This document shows, piece after piece, positions 26,610 through 34,686 of a stretch of DNA of 64,000 nt. The stretch is from NCBI GenBank assembly GCA_902524545.1, contig CABZDW010000006.1, positions 1 through 64,000 of the forward strand. Direction: 5' to 3'. Each line of letters begins with the position of its first letter. Position 1 is the first letter of the stretch. Below the pieces are notes generated by a model. The model saw only the letters and a program-made list of their open reading frames with translations. It searched no databases and was not told where the DNA came from. This stretch comes from an uncultured Pelagibacteraceae bacterium. Its GTDB lineage: Bacteria > Pseudomonadota > Alphaproteobacteria > Pelagibacterales > Pelagibacteraceae. The translations under genes were made by a program, and so were the position numbers.

Positions 26610-27158
26610 ATGATTAAACTAAAAAATAGCAAATCAATTTTATTGATAATTTTTCTTTTCTTAATTACAAACTGCTCAAAAAATAGCGCTATGAAACCAG
26701 AAGATTTTAAAAATAAAGAACCTAGATTAATTATTGAAAATTATTTGTCCGGCAATTTAAAAGCTTGGGGTGTGCTTCAAAATAGATCTGGAAAAGTCAC
26801 AAGACAATTTTCTGCAGATTTAAACGGAAAATGGGATGGTAAACAACTGATACTCGACGAAAAATTTAACTGGGATGATGGGGAAATTCAAACTAGACAA
26901 TGGCAGATAACTAAAATTGATGAAAATAATTATGAGGGTACGGCAGGAGATGTTGTTGGTAAAGCTAAAGGATATTCGTATGGTCCAGCCTTTAAATTTG
27001 AATATGTTTTATTAGTTCCAGTTAAAGGTAAAGAGATGAAAATTACTTTTGATGATTGGATTTTTAAACAAGATGAACGTGTAGCAATTAACAGGGCTAC
27101 AATGACTAAGTTTGGTTTCAAAGTCGCTGAATTAACTGTTGTTTTTGTAAAAGATTAA
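26610..27158 (+). CDS. DUF3833 family lipoprotein
   Basis: This 182-aa protein has a lipoprotein signal peptide with lipobox LITNC, so it would be anchored to a membrane on the periplasmic side. The remainder shows the DUF3833 pattern: YLSGNLKAWGVLQNRSGKVTRQFSADLNGKWDG and WQITKIDENNYEGTAGDVVGKAKG, ending in the MTKFGFKVAELTVVF strands. It probably forms a small lipid-binding barrel, but no activity is known. It follows the methyltransferase by 16 bases and belongs to the same conserved cluster. Its end overlaps the convergent SDR gene by 4 bases. Confidence 0.87.
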   Translation: MIKLKNSKSILLIIFLFLITNCSKNSAMKPEDFKNKEPRLIIENYLSGNLKAWGVLQNRSGKVTRQFSADLNGKWDGKQLILDEKFNWDDGEIQTRQWQITKIDENNYEGTAGDVVGKAKGYSYGPAFKFEYVLLVPVKGKEMKITFDDWIFKQDERVAINRATMTKFGFKVAELTVVFVKD

Positions 27159-27916
27159 TTTTTTTTTTGATATTTTGTAAGTTTCCCAATTAAGCCAAAA
27201 TAAATTTTGTTTGGTAAGAAACTTAATAATTTCAATATAGTTGTTAAAGATTTTGGAAAATGAATTTCAAAAGAATTTTTGTTTACTAAACCATCATAAA
27301 TTTTTTCTGCAGCATATTCAGAAGTTTTTAAGAAAGGCATTTTAAAATCATTTTTGTCAGTCATCGGTGTTTTAATAAAACCTGGTGAAACAAGACACAC
27401 CCGAACATTCGATCTACCAAAATCAAAATATAAACTTTCAGCTAAATTATTTAAAGCTGATTTTGATGGCCCATATCCAGTTGAATTAGGTAATCCTCGA
27501 TAACCAGCAATAGAGGAGACTATAGTTATTGTCCCACTTTTTCTATCTTTAAAATATTTTTCTACAGCTTTAATACTATTTAATGTTCCAAAAAAATTTA
27601 CTTTAAATACATTTTCAATTTGTTCAACATCAATATCTTTTTCTTTCTTGGGATCCCATGTTCCAGTTGAGAAAAAACAAATATCTACACTCTGGAAAAT
27701 ATCTACTATATTTTGAAAAACTTCTTTACATTTATTCTTATCGGTTACGTCTAATGGAAAAGAACTAATATTTTCATGCTCTCCACAAGTTTCTTTTAGT
27801 AAATTTTCACGTCTTGCAGATATTGCAACATTCCAACCTTCTTTGGCAAATTTTATTGCTAAAGCTTTACCAATTCCTGTGCTACCACCTGTAATCCAAA
27901 TAGTTTTTTTATTCAT
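27155..27916 (-). CDS. Short-chain dehydrogenase/reductase (SDR) of the lipid cluster
   Basis: This 253-aa Rossmann enzyme has the cofactor motif TGGSTGIGKALA near the N terminus and the catalytic serine, tyrosine and lysine as SSIAGYRGLPNSTGYGPSKSA. Two C-terminal hydrophobic stretches (TILKLLSFLPNKIYFGLIG) suggest membrane association. SDR enzymes of this type often accompany the amine oxidase/DUF1365/CFA cluster. The substrate is unknown, although a fatty-chain carbonyl would fit. It is convergent with the DUF3833 gene and divergent from tspO with fewer than 25 bases between. Confidence 0.85.
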   Translation of the reverse strand: MNKKTIWITGGSTGIGKALAIKFAKEGWNVAISARRENLLKETCGEHENISSFPLDVTDKNKCKEVFQNIVDIFQSVDICFFSTGTWDPKKEKDIDVEQIENVFKVNFFGTLNSIKAVEKYFKDRKSGTITIVSSIAGYRGLPNSTGYGPSKSALNNLAESLYFDFGRSNVRVCLVSPGFIKTPMTDKNDFKMPFLKTSEYAAEKIYDGLVNKNSFEIHFPKSLTTILKLLSFLPNKIYFGLIGKLTKYQKKN

Positions 27917-27925
27917 ATTATAAAG

Positions 27926-28408
27926 ATGTATAATACTAATATGCTAAAAAATAAATTTTATTCATTGATTCTTTTTTTAATTTTCACTTTTTCAGCATCA
28001 TTTATCGGTGGTTTAGTCTCTATAAGCTTCAAAGAGCCTTGGTACTCTGGACTTGTTAAATCGAATTATAATCCACCAGATTGGATATTTGCTCCTGTTT
28101 GGACAACACTTTACGTAATGATGACATTAGCTATTTGGTTCTTTTGGCACAGTAAACAAAGAGATATAAATACAATTTACATTTATTTTATACATATAGT
28201 TTTTAATGCAACTTGGAGCATTGTTTTTTTTGGACTACATCAAATATTTTTCGCATTAGTTGTTCTTATAATTTTGATAACTTTGATAATAATTTTGATC
28301 ATTAGATTTAAACGTGTCAATTTTGTAAGTTTTTACTTAATGATTCCATATTTACTTTGGTGTTTCTATGCTTTATTTCTTAATTATAACTTAATGGTAC
28401 TAAATTAA
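27926..28408 (+). CDS. tspO: TspO/MBR (tryptophan-rich sensory protein) family
   Basis: TspO is a five-helix membrane protein that binds porphyrins and other tetrapyrroles, tied to oxygen and light responses in alphaproteobacteria. This 160-aa form is rich in aromatic residues and has the family motif EPWYSGLVKSNYNPPDWIFAPVWTTLYVMM, followed by NATWSIVFFGLHQ. A second ATG at 27941 gives a form five residues shorter, and a TATAAT at 27929-27934 could produce a nearly leaderless mRNA. Its position beside a presumed photo-oxidative lipid cluster is suggestive. It abuts the next gene with no gap. Confidence 0.9.
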   Translation: MYNTNMLKNKFYSLILFLIFTFSASFIGGLVSISFKEPWYSGLVKSNYNPPDWIFAPVWTTLYVMMTLAIWFFWHSKQRDINTIYIYFIHIVFNATWSIVFFGLHQIFFALVVLIILITLIIILIIRFKRVNFVSFYLMIPYLLWCFYALFLNYNLMVLN

Positions 28409-29512
28409 ATGGATGATATTGTAATAGTTGGTGGGGGAATAATTGGTGTAGCTACTGCTTATTTTCTATCTAAAGAAGGAAGAAAAGTTAAAGTAATTGA
28501 GAGAGACCCAACTTATAAATCAGCATCTTTCCCTCTTTCTCTTGGCGGTTTTAGAAGACAATTTTTTCAAACAGAAAATATTTTGTTAGGTAAATTTGCC
28601 AGAGAATTTATTTTTCAAATACCAGAATTACTCAAAACGGAAAAAAATCCTAATCCTACAGCAAGCATGGTACCAAATGGATATTTATTAATGTTCGGCC
28701 CAGAACATGCAGACGAACAATATAGGGCTCTTGAAAATCATAAAGCATGTGACGCTGGAACAAAGAACATCAAAGGTGCCGAGTTGGATAAGTTTTTTCC
28801 TTATATAAACAAAGAAGGAATAGAAACGGCTACATTTACTGACAATAAAAGTGAAGGATGGATTGATCCTTTCCTTTTTCACACAGCATTAAAAAGTAAA
28901 GCGATAGAGCAAGGTGCAGAATTTGTTAAAGGTGAAGTTAAATCATTATCGGAAATAAATGCTAAAACGATAGTATCTGCCGCTGGATGTTGGACAAAAG
29001 AATTATTGGAAGATATTCCAGTTGAGCCTCAAAAGCACACAGTCTTTAGAGTTAAGTGTCCAAAACATATTCCTGAAATGCCATTAACCGGAGATTTAAC
29101 AACAGGAGTTTATTGGAGACCTGAAGGTAAAGAGTATTTAGCTGGTTCACCAAAATCAGTTTTTGATGCCACAGATCTCGAACCAGCTTGGGACGATTTT
29201 GAAGAATTGGTTTGGCCTGCTTTAGCTAAAAGAATTCCAGTATTTGAAGAACTGAAGTTAACTGGTGGTTGGGCAGGTTATTATGATTGTAATAGATTAG
29301 ATAATAATGCTGTTGTTGGAAAACATCCTAAATTTGAAAACGTATACTTAGCAACTGGTTTTACTGGAAGAGGGTTAATGCAAGCACCAGGAATTGGTAG
29401 AGCTTTAACAGAACTAATTACCACAGGCTCTTATCAATCGATTGATATTTCAAATATGGCTGTAGAGAGAGTATTAGGTACAAAAGCAAGGCCAGAACCT
29501 TACGTTTTATAA
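28409..29512 (+). CDS. FAD-dependent oxidoreductase, DAO family
   Basis: This 367-aa flavoprotein starts with DDIVIVGGGIIGVATAYFLSKEG, the FAD-binding motif of the D-amino-acid oxidase/sarcosine oxidase superfamily. The C-terminal part AVVGKHPKFENVYLATGFTGRGLMQAPGIGRALTELI is typical of the family. Such enzymes oxidise N-methylated or D-amino acids, giving an imine and sometimes formaldehyde. The substrate is not predictable here. It follows tspO directly and is 11 bases before the oxygenase-like gene. It could feed one-carbon or glycine metabolism nearby, which is inference. Confidence 0.85.
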   Translation: MDDIVIVGGGIIGVATAYFLSKEGRKVKVIERDPTYKSASFPLSLGGFRRQFFQTENILLGKFAREFIFQIPELLKTEKNPNPTASMVPNGYLLMFGPEHADEQYRALENHKACDAGTKNIKGAELDKFFPYINKEGIETATFTDNKSEGWIDPFLFHTALKSKAIEQGAEFVKGEVKSLSEINAKTIVSAAGCWTKELLEDIPVEPQKHTVFRVKCPKHIPEMPLTGDLTTGVYWRPEGKEYLAGSPKSVFDATDLEPAWDDFEELVWPALAKRIPVFEELKLTGGWAGYYDCNRLDNNAVVGKHPKFENVYLATGFTGRGLMQAPGIGRALTELITTGSYQSIDISNMAVERVLGTKARPEPYVL

Positions 29513-29523
29513 TAACTTTTTAA

Positions 29524-30225
29524 ATGCAAAAAATTTTTAATTTTTTTCCACTTACTGTTTATAAATCAACGCTCTCAATTTCAGAAAATGAAAAAAAAGA
29601 AATGATCGAAGAAGTTCGATCAATGGAAAAAAAAAGTAAAAATTTAGACTACAAATCAGCAAGTAAAGCCTGGACAGGAGATACCCAAGGATTTGAATAT
29701 CTGCACAACAATCCAAAATTTAAAAATTTATTTATTCAAATTAATAATTGTATTTTGGAATATTTAGAGAGTTTATCAGTTAATCATAAAAAGCTTGATC
29801 TTTATTTTCAGAGATCTTGGGCAACAATTTCAAAAAAAACAGAACATATTGATAATCATTCACATGACCAATCACATATTTCTATTGCATTTTATTTGAG
29901 GAAGCAAAAAGATGATGCTAAAATTATGTTTTTTGATAATTCTAAACATAATGAATTTATTCCCCAATTATTTAATTCAAGATCATTAGCTAAAGAAAAT
30001 ATTTTTAAAAAAAGAGATATATTAAATTCAAGTAAAGTTGTATTTGATACCAAAGAAGATGATCTGTTAATATTTCCTTCAAAAACAATTCATGGTACAG
30101 AACAAGGCAAATCTAATTCTGAGAGGATATCAATTTCGGCGGATATAGTATTTTTAGCAAAAGACTCATCAACACTAGAACATTTAGTTCCACCAGTCGA
30201 AAATTGGAAAAAATTTTCTAATTGA
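29524..30225 (+). CDS. Putative 2-oxoglutarate/Fe(II) oxygenase-like protein (TIGR02466 type)
   Basis: This 233-aa protein starts FNFFPLTVYKS and has SWATISKKTEHIDNHSHDQSHISIAFYLRKQ. This resembles the N-H-H-...-S-...-YL region of TIGR02466 proteins, which share the jelly-roll fold of 2OG-Fe(II) oxygenases. LLIFPSKTIHGTEQGKSNSERISISADIVFL supplies a distal histidine and an arginine in the expected order. The substrate is unknown, and similar proteins occur in marine phages and bacteria. It lies between the DAO oxidoreductase and convergent selO. Confidence 0.7.
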   Translation: MQKIFNFFPLTVYKSTLSISENEKKEMIEEVRSMEKKSKNLDYKSASKAWTGDTQGFEYLHNNPKFKNLFIQINNCILEYLESLSVNHKKLDLYFQRSWATISKKTEHIDNHSHDQSHISIAFYLRKQKDDAKIMFFDNSKHNEFIPQLFNSRSLAKENIFKKRDILNSSKVVFDTKEDDLLIFPSKTIHGTEQGKSNSERISISADIVFLAKDSSTLEHLVPPVENWKKFSN

Positions 30226-30233
30226 TAAAAAGA

Positions 30234-31688
30234 TTAAGTACCACAAAAGGTTTTATACTCTTTTGAAGAACTGTCCATTTTTAGATATTCTGAAATATTG
30301 TCTTGTTGTGTATATGGTTTTTTTAAAATTTCTAAAAGTTTATTGAATGACTCAAAATTGTTGTCATAAGCGTTTTCTAATGACTCCTCAACTTTATGAT
30401 TTCTGGGTATCACAATAGGATTAGCACTTCTCATTAATTTTATATATTTTTTTGGATTGTTATCATTTAATTTTAATCTTTCTTGCCAATTTTTTTTCCA
30501 GTTTCGAAAATTATTATCATTATATATTTTGTCGTCATATTCTTTAAGATTCATTAAATGACAAAAGGTATTTGTGTAATCTACTTTGTTCTGATGCATC
30601 CAAGTAAGCAAATCAACTATTAAGAATTTGTCTTTATTATCTGTACCTAACAATCCAAGTTTTTTTCTCATCATGTTCAACCATTTTTCCTCATATTTTT
30701 CTCCAAATGTATCAATTAATTTTGTTGCACTTTTTATTGCTTCTTTTTCATTTTTGTCGATTAAACGGATTAAACATTCAGCAAATCTTGAAAGATTCCA
30801 TTTTGTAATAGCTGGTTGATTACAGTAAGCATATCTTCCCATCTTATCAATTGAGCTAAAAACAGTTTTCGGATCATATCTATCCATGAACGCACACGGA
30901 CCATAATCAATTGTTTCCCCTGAAATTGTCATATTGTCTGTATTCATAACACCATGAATAAAACCAACACGCATCCAATTGACGACAAGATCAATTTGTT
31001 TATCAATAAGAGTTTCCAAAAGGTCCAAAGCTTTATTTTTTGAATTATCCAGACTTGGATAATGTCTTTTAACAACATAATCTAATAAAGTTTCCAACTC
31101 ATTTTTTTTATCACGTGCTGCAACATATTGAAAAGTTCCAACTCTAATATGACTTGAAGCAACTCTTGTTAAGATAGCACCTTGTAATGGATTTTCTCTC
31201 ATTATTTTTTCACCTGTTTTAGCTACTGCCAAACTTCTTGTCGAAGGAATATCTAGATTATGCATTGCTTCACTAATTATATATTCTCTTAGCATTGGAC
31301 CTAGTGCAGCTCTACCATCACCATTTCTAGAAAATGCAGTTTTTCCAGAACCTTTAAATTGAATGTCATATCTCTTGTTGCTATTTGTCAAATGCTCTCC
31401 GATTAGGACTGCTCTTCCATCCCCCAACATTGTGAAATGTCCAAACTGGTGGCCTGCATAAGCCTGAGCAATCGCATTACTTCCCTCCGGAAGGATATTA
31501 CCACAAAATAAAGCTGACAAATCACTTTTATTAATTTTAGTAAAGTCTAGATTTAATTCTTTAGCCAAATCTTGATTTACTAAAACTAATTCTGGATTTT
31601 TTACAGCGACGGGTTCAATATGCTCTTTAAATACATTAGATAATCTTGAATAAGAATTATCAAAATTCCAATTTATAGTATTCTTCAT
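30234..31688 (-). CDS. selO: Protein adenylyltransferase SelO (YdiU family)
   Basis: SelO is a pseudokinase-fold enzyme that transfers AMP to protein hydroxyls, with a role in redox stress. The 484-aa protein shows AQAYAGHQFGHFTMLGDGRAVLIGEH, FKGSGKTAFSRNGDGRAALGPMLREYIISEAMH, LRVASSHIRVGTFQY-like and FIHGVMNTDNMTISGETIDYGPCAFMD segments, the core of the family with the metal-binding N and D. The C terminus ends FCGT, so the C-terminal cysteine/selenocysteine position of other members is a cysteine here. Msr and glutathione genes in the window fit an oxidative-stress setting. Confidence 0.95.
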   Translation of the reverse strand: MKNTINWNFDNSYSRLSNVFKEHIEPVAVKNPELVLVNQDLAKELNLDFTKINKSDLSALFCGNILPEGSNAIAQAYAGHQFGHFTMLGDGRAVLIGEHLTNSNKRYDIQFKGSGKTAFSRNGDGRAALGPMLREYIISEAMHNLDIPSTRSLAVAKTGEKIMRENPLQGAILTRVASSHIRVGTFQYVAARDKKNELETLLDYVVKRHYPSLDNSKNKALDLLETLIDKQIDLVVNWMRVGFIHGVMNTDNMTISGETIDYGPCAFMDRYDPKTVFSSIDKMGRYAYCNQPAITKWNLSRFAECLIRLIDKNEKEAIKSATKLIDTFGEKYEEKWLNMMRKKLGLLGTDNKDKFLIVDLLTWMHQNKVDYTNTFCHLMNLKEYDDKIYNDNNFRNWKKNWQERLKLNDNNPKKYIKLMRSANPIVIPRNHKVEESLENAYDNNFESFNKLLEILKKPYTQQDNISEYLKMDSSSKEYKTFCGT

Positions 31689-31694
31689 AAAGAT

Positions 31695-32270
31695 TTATTG
31701 ACTCCAAATTCTTTTTAAAATTTCTTCTCTTCCACAAGCTTTTTTATAGCTAAGATATCTTTGTAATTTAATTTTATAAAAATCTTGATGGTATTCCTCT
31801 GCTTTATAAAATTTTTCAAAATTTCTTACATAAGTAACAACTTTTTTATCAAATTTTTTTTCCAACGCTATTATATCTTTTTCTATCAAAGTTTTTTCTT
31901 CTTCACTTTGATAAAATGCAACAGATCTATAGCTATATCCTTTATCACAAAATTGGCCATAGGCATCAAATGGATCAATATTAATCCAAAAATTTTTTAA
32001 CAATTCTTCATATGAAATAATTTCTTTGTCATAAATTATTTCTACAACTTCAAAGTGTCCAGTCTTTCCATATGTTACCTCTTTATAAGTTGGGTTTTCA
32101 GTGATACCACCTGAATATCCAGAAATAACTTCTTCAACCCCTTTTAATTTTTCAAACGACTCTTCAACACACCAAAAACATCCACCAGCAAAATATGCAT
32201 TATCTTTTTGAGCAGAATGAGAAAAATTTGAATTGATTAAAAAAAAGAGAATTATAAAAAAATATTTCAT
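31695..32270 (-). CDS. msrA: Peptide-methionine (S)-S-oxide reductase, exported form
   Basis: MsrA repairs methionine-S-sulfoxide in proteins. The catalytic motif GCFWCVEESFEKLKGV follows a signal peptide (MKYFFIILFFLINSNFSHS), so this enzyme acts in the periplasm or membrane. GYSGGITENPTYKEVTYGKTGHFEVVEI and YRSVAFYQSEEEK complete the core. At 191 aa including the signal it is normal in length. It is downstream of the formate dehydrogenase on the same strand and seven bases upstream of selO, another redox-stress gene, and they probably share a transcript. Confidence 0.94.
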   Translation of the reverse strand: MKYFFIILFFLINSNFSHSAQKDNAYFAGGCFWCVEESFEKLKGVEEVISGYSGGITENPTYKEVTYGKTGHFEVVEIIYDKEIISYEELLKNFWINIDPFDAYGQFCDKGYSYRSVAFYQSEEEKTLIEKDIIALEKKFDKKVVTYVRNFEKFYKAEEYHQDFYKIKLQRYLSYKKACGREEILKRIWSQ

Positions 32271-32310
32271 TAAATATCATAAACAAATTCATTATGATAA
32301 GTCCAGATTA

Positions 32311-32343
32311 TAAAGGTAGCTACTTTTCAGTAACTACCTTTAA
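32311..32343 (-). terminator. Probable terminator after the formate dehydrogenase gene
   Basis: AAAGGTAG-C-TAC and GTA-A-CTACCTTT pair around TTTTCA. On the minus strand it lies 12 bases beyond the stop of the formate dehydrogenase gene. The T tract after it is weak (TTTATAAT), so it may be a partial terminator or a 3' stability hairpin. Confidence 0.6.
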
Positions 32344-32354
32344 TAAGTTAAGAA

Positions 32355-33554
32355 TTATTTTTTTTTATATTTGGCTGCTTCTTCTGATCCGCCTGTAGCT
32401 GAACCTTTACTATATGAGTGAGCACCCATACCAGCTAACTGACCATCTTTAACAATTAGATATTGATTTCTAATCTCTTTACCTTCAAAGAAACATTCTA
32501 GTATCTCTCTTACTCCATCAGCATATCTTGATTGGGCTGTCAAAGAGGTTCCTGAAGTATGAGGTGTCATACCATGATGCGGCATGTTTCTCCACGCGTG
32601 ATCATTAGGTGCTGGCTGGGGAAACCACACATCTCCCGCATAACCACTTAATTGTCCACTCTTTAATGCTTTTGCAATTGCATCACGATTACAGATTTTT
32701 CCTCTTGCAGTGTTTACAATGTAAGCACCTTTTTTCATTTTACTTATCATTGTATCATCAAATAGATTTTCTGTTTCAGGATGAAGAGGGCAATTAATTG
32801 TTACCACATCACAGACTTTTACCATTGATTCTACTGACTCATGAAAAGTAAGATTCAATTCTTTTTCAACTGAATCAGGTAGTTTATGTCTATCAAAATA
32901 GTGTAAATGAACATCGAATGGCTTCATTTTTCTTAAAGCATCTAATCCAATACGTCCTGCAGCAACTGTTCCAATATGCATACCCTCAACGTCATATGAT
33001 CGTTGCACGGCATCAGCAATATTCCAACCACCCTCATTAACAATTCTATGTTGATTATGATAATCTCTAACCATCGAAACAATCATCATAACAATGTGTT
33101 CTGCCACCGATCTAGAATTACAGTAAGTTACCTCAACAACATCGATTTTATTATCCATTGCAGCTTGTAAATCAACGTGGTCTGAACCAATTCCTGCTGT
33201 GATTGCCATCTTAAGATTTTTAGCTTTAGCGATTCTCTCTTTTGTTAAATAATATGGAAAGAAAGGTTGAGAAATAACAATGTCAGCATCAACAATGTGT
33301 TTATCAGCTTCACATCCGTCTCCATCTTTACTGTTAGTTACTACTAATTCATGACCATTACTTTCCAAAAATTTTCTTAATCCAAGCTCCCCAGATACAC
33401 AACCGAGTAATTGTCCAGGAGTATAATCTCTCCCTTTTGGTGAAGGTAAAGTCATTCCATCTGGATATTTATCTATCTTAGGTAGTTGTGAAAGTGCATA
33501 TGATTTTGGCATTCCACCTTTTGGATCATCGTATAAAACGCATAATATTTTCAT
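32355..33554 (-). CDS. fdh: NAD-dependent formate dehydrogenase (metal-independent)
   Basis: This single-subunit enzyme oxidises formate to CO2 with NAD+. The 399-aa protein tracks the Pseudomonas-type enzyme as I remember it: VLYDDP near the start, TPGQLLGCVSGELGLRKFLESNG, ITAGIGSDHVDLQAA, EVTYCNSRSVAEHIVMMI, GTVAAGRIGLDAL (cofactor loop) and PHHGMTPHTSGTSLTAQSRYADG with the catalytic histidine. Asp in YFDRHKLP favours NAD over NADP. GGAGAA precedes the ATG. In SAR11, one-carbon units can be oxidised for energy, and this enzyme is the last step. Confidence 0.97.
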   Translation of the reverse strand: MKILCVLYDDPKGGMPKSYALSQLPKIDKYPDGMTLPSPKGRDYTPGQLLGCVSGELGLRKFLESNGHELVVTNSKDGDGCEADKHIVDADIVISQPFFPYYLTKERIAKAKNLKMAITAGIGSDHVDLQAAMDNKIDVVEVTYCNSRSVAEHIVMMIVSMVRDYHNQHRIVNEGGWNIADAVQRSYDVEGMHIGTVAAGRIGLDALRKMKPFDVHLHYFDRHKLPDSVEKELNLTFHESVESMVKVCDVVTINCPLHPETENLFDDTMISKMKKGAYIVNTARGKICNRDAIAKALKSGQLSGYAGDVWFPQPAPNDHAWRNMPHHGMTPHTSGTSLTAQSRYADGVREILECFFEGKEIRNQYLIVKDGQLAGMGAHSYSKGSATGGSEEAAKYKKK

Positions 33555-33623
33555 TTATTCTCCTGTATAATTATAAATTTATAAGCTATATCTAACCTCA
33601 TTTTGAGATCCCAAGCAAACAAA

Positions 33624-34088
33624 TTATTCTAAGTTTGGATAGGACTTTTTCAAAATAAATTTGTTAATAATTATTGCAAAAATAATAATTATTACTGACC
33701 CTGATATTACAGGACTTAGTAAGTAATTATAAGATACACCACCTATAATAACAATGATTGGATTGCCACCTGCTGGTGGATGAGTGATATTTAACAAGAT
33801 CATAAGTCCAACCCCAAATCCTACAGCCAATGGAATAGTTAAAAAAATTGGTAATGGAACAAAGTGTAAAAAAAGTAAACCTACAATTGAAGTGATTAAA
33901 TGACCAAAAAAAACATTTTTCGGTTGAGCAAATGGACTTTCGGGATATCCGTAAAGAAGTACCATTGACGAGCCAAATGAGGCTAATAAAAAAATTCCAA
34001 ATTCGGCTCTATAAGTTAAAAAAGTTAAAATTCCAATCGTAATAATAGAAAATAACCCAGCTAAAAAAGATTGTTTTGGATTACCCAT
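33624..34088 (-). CDS. HPP family membrane protein
   Basis: This 154-aa protein has about four to five hydrophobic segments and the family's namesake motif in NITHPPAGGNPIIVIIGG near residue 107. HPP proteins are small integral membrane proteins. Some cyanobacterial and plastid members take part in nitrite transport, and most are uncharacterised. It is 69 bases upstream of the formate dehydrogenase gene on the same strand and 3 bases after the NifU-like gene, so all may share a transcript. Function is unassigned. Confidence 0.85.
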   Translation of the reverse strand: MGNPKQSFLAGLFSIITIGILTFLTYRAEFGIFLLASFGSSMVLLYGYPESPFAQPKNVFFGHLITSIVGLLFLHFVPLPIFLTIPLAVGFGVGLMILLNITHPPAGGNPIIVIIGGVSYNYLLSPVISGSVIIIIFAIIINKFILKKSYPNLE

Positions 34089-34091
34089 ATA

Positions 34092-34490
34092 TTAACTCGA
34101 TACTATTTTTTTTAAAGCTTTGAAAGGTAACATTATACAATCTTTTTTGTTAATATTTTTCTTTTTAATTAGCTTTTTTAGAGAAATTAATTTCTTATCA
34201 GAAACTTTATAATTATCATCAAAATAAAATTCAGCCTCATCACATAAATTATTAATTTTTTCTTTTTGATTATTTATTGAAATTTTTGACAATAAACTAG
34301 CTGACGCTTGGCAGTATATACAAGATTTTCCCTGATATCCAAAGTCTAAGATTTTTTTATTCTTAATTAAAAGCTCTATTTGCATTTCATCTCCACACAA
34401 AGAATTTTTTAACTTTGAAATATGTGTTTTCTTCTCAATATTTCTATTATTATCTGTGTCAGCAGCAATTTTTAGCACCTCTAAATCCAT
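34092..34490 (-). CDS. NifU/IscU/SufU-like iron-sulfur scaffold protein
   Basis: This protein of about 132 aa carries the three cysteine sites of the NifU N-terminal domain: SLCGDEMQIELL, GKSCIYCQASASLLS and KKDCIMLPFKALKKI. It would assemble Fe-S clusters or act as a carrier. The sequence around the second cysteine has two cysteines (SCIYC), which is slightly unusual. The ORF track starts 11 codons earlier, but MDLEVLKIAADTDNNR is the usual family start. No other iron-sulfur assembly genes are visible near it, so it may be an accessory scaffold. Confidence 0.82.
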   Translation of the reverse strand: MDLEVLKIAADTDNNRNIEKKTHISKLKNSLCGDEMQIELLIKNKKILDFGYQGKSCIYCQASASLLSKISINNQKEKINNLCDEAEFYFDDNYKVSDKKLISLKKLIKKKNINKKDCIMLPFKALKKIVSS

Positions 34491-34633
34491 ATTAACTTTA
34501 ATTACATAACAAATAAAAACCAATCAAGACTTTATTCAAAATTCGTTAAACACAACTTTAAATGGAATAATAAATTTTAAGATCAAATTATTGATTGTTT
34601 TTTTAGCAAACTCTTCTAACGAAATTCGTGCTC

Positions 34634-34661
34634 ATAACTATCTCATTTTTGTTGTAGTTAT
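34634..34661. repeat. Inverted repeat in the gap upstream of the permease-amidinotransferase pair
   Basis: ATAACTA (34634-34640) and TAGTTAT (34655-34661) are perfect complements separated by 14 bases. In a 160-base gap between divergent genes such a spaced dyad may be an operator, but it could be chance in AT-rich DNA. Confidence 0.3.
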
Positions 34662-34686
34662 AAATTTTTAGATCTAATCTTCCGAG

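Noticed and set aside
27155-28408. Bidirectional promoter with two TATAAT boxes between SDR and tspO
   Set aside because: The minus-strand TATAAT abuts the SDR ATG and would start transcription inside the gene, so only the plus-strand one is plausible and neither has a clear -35.
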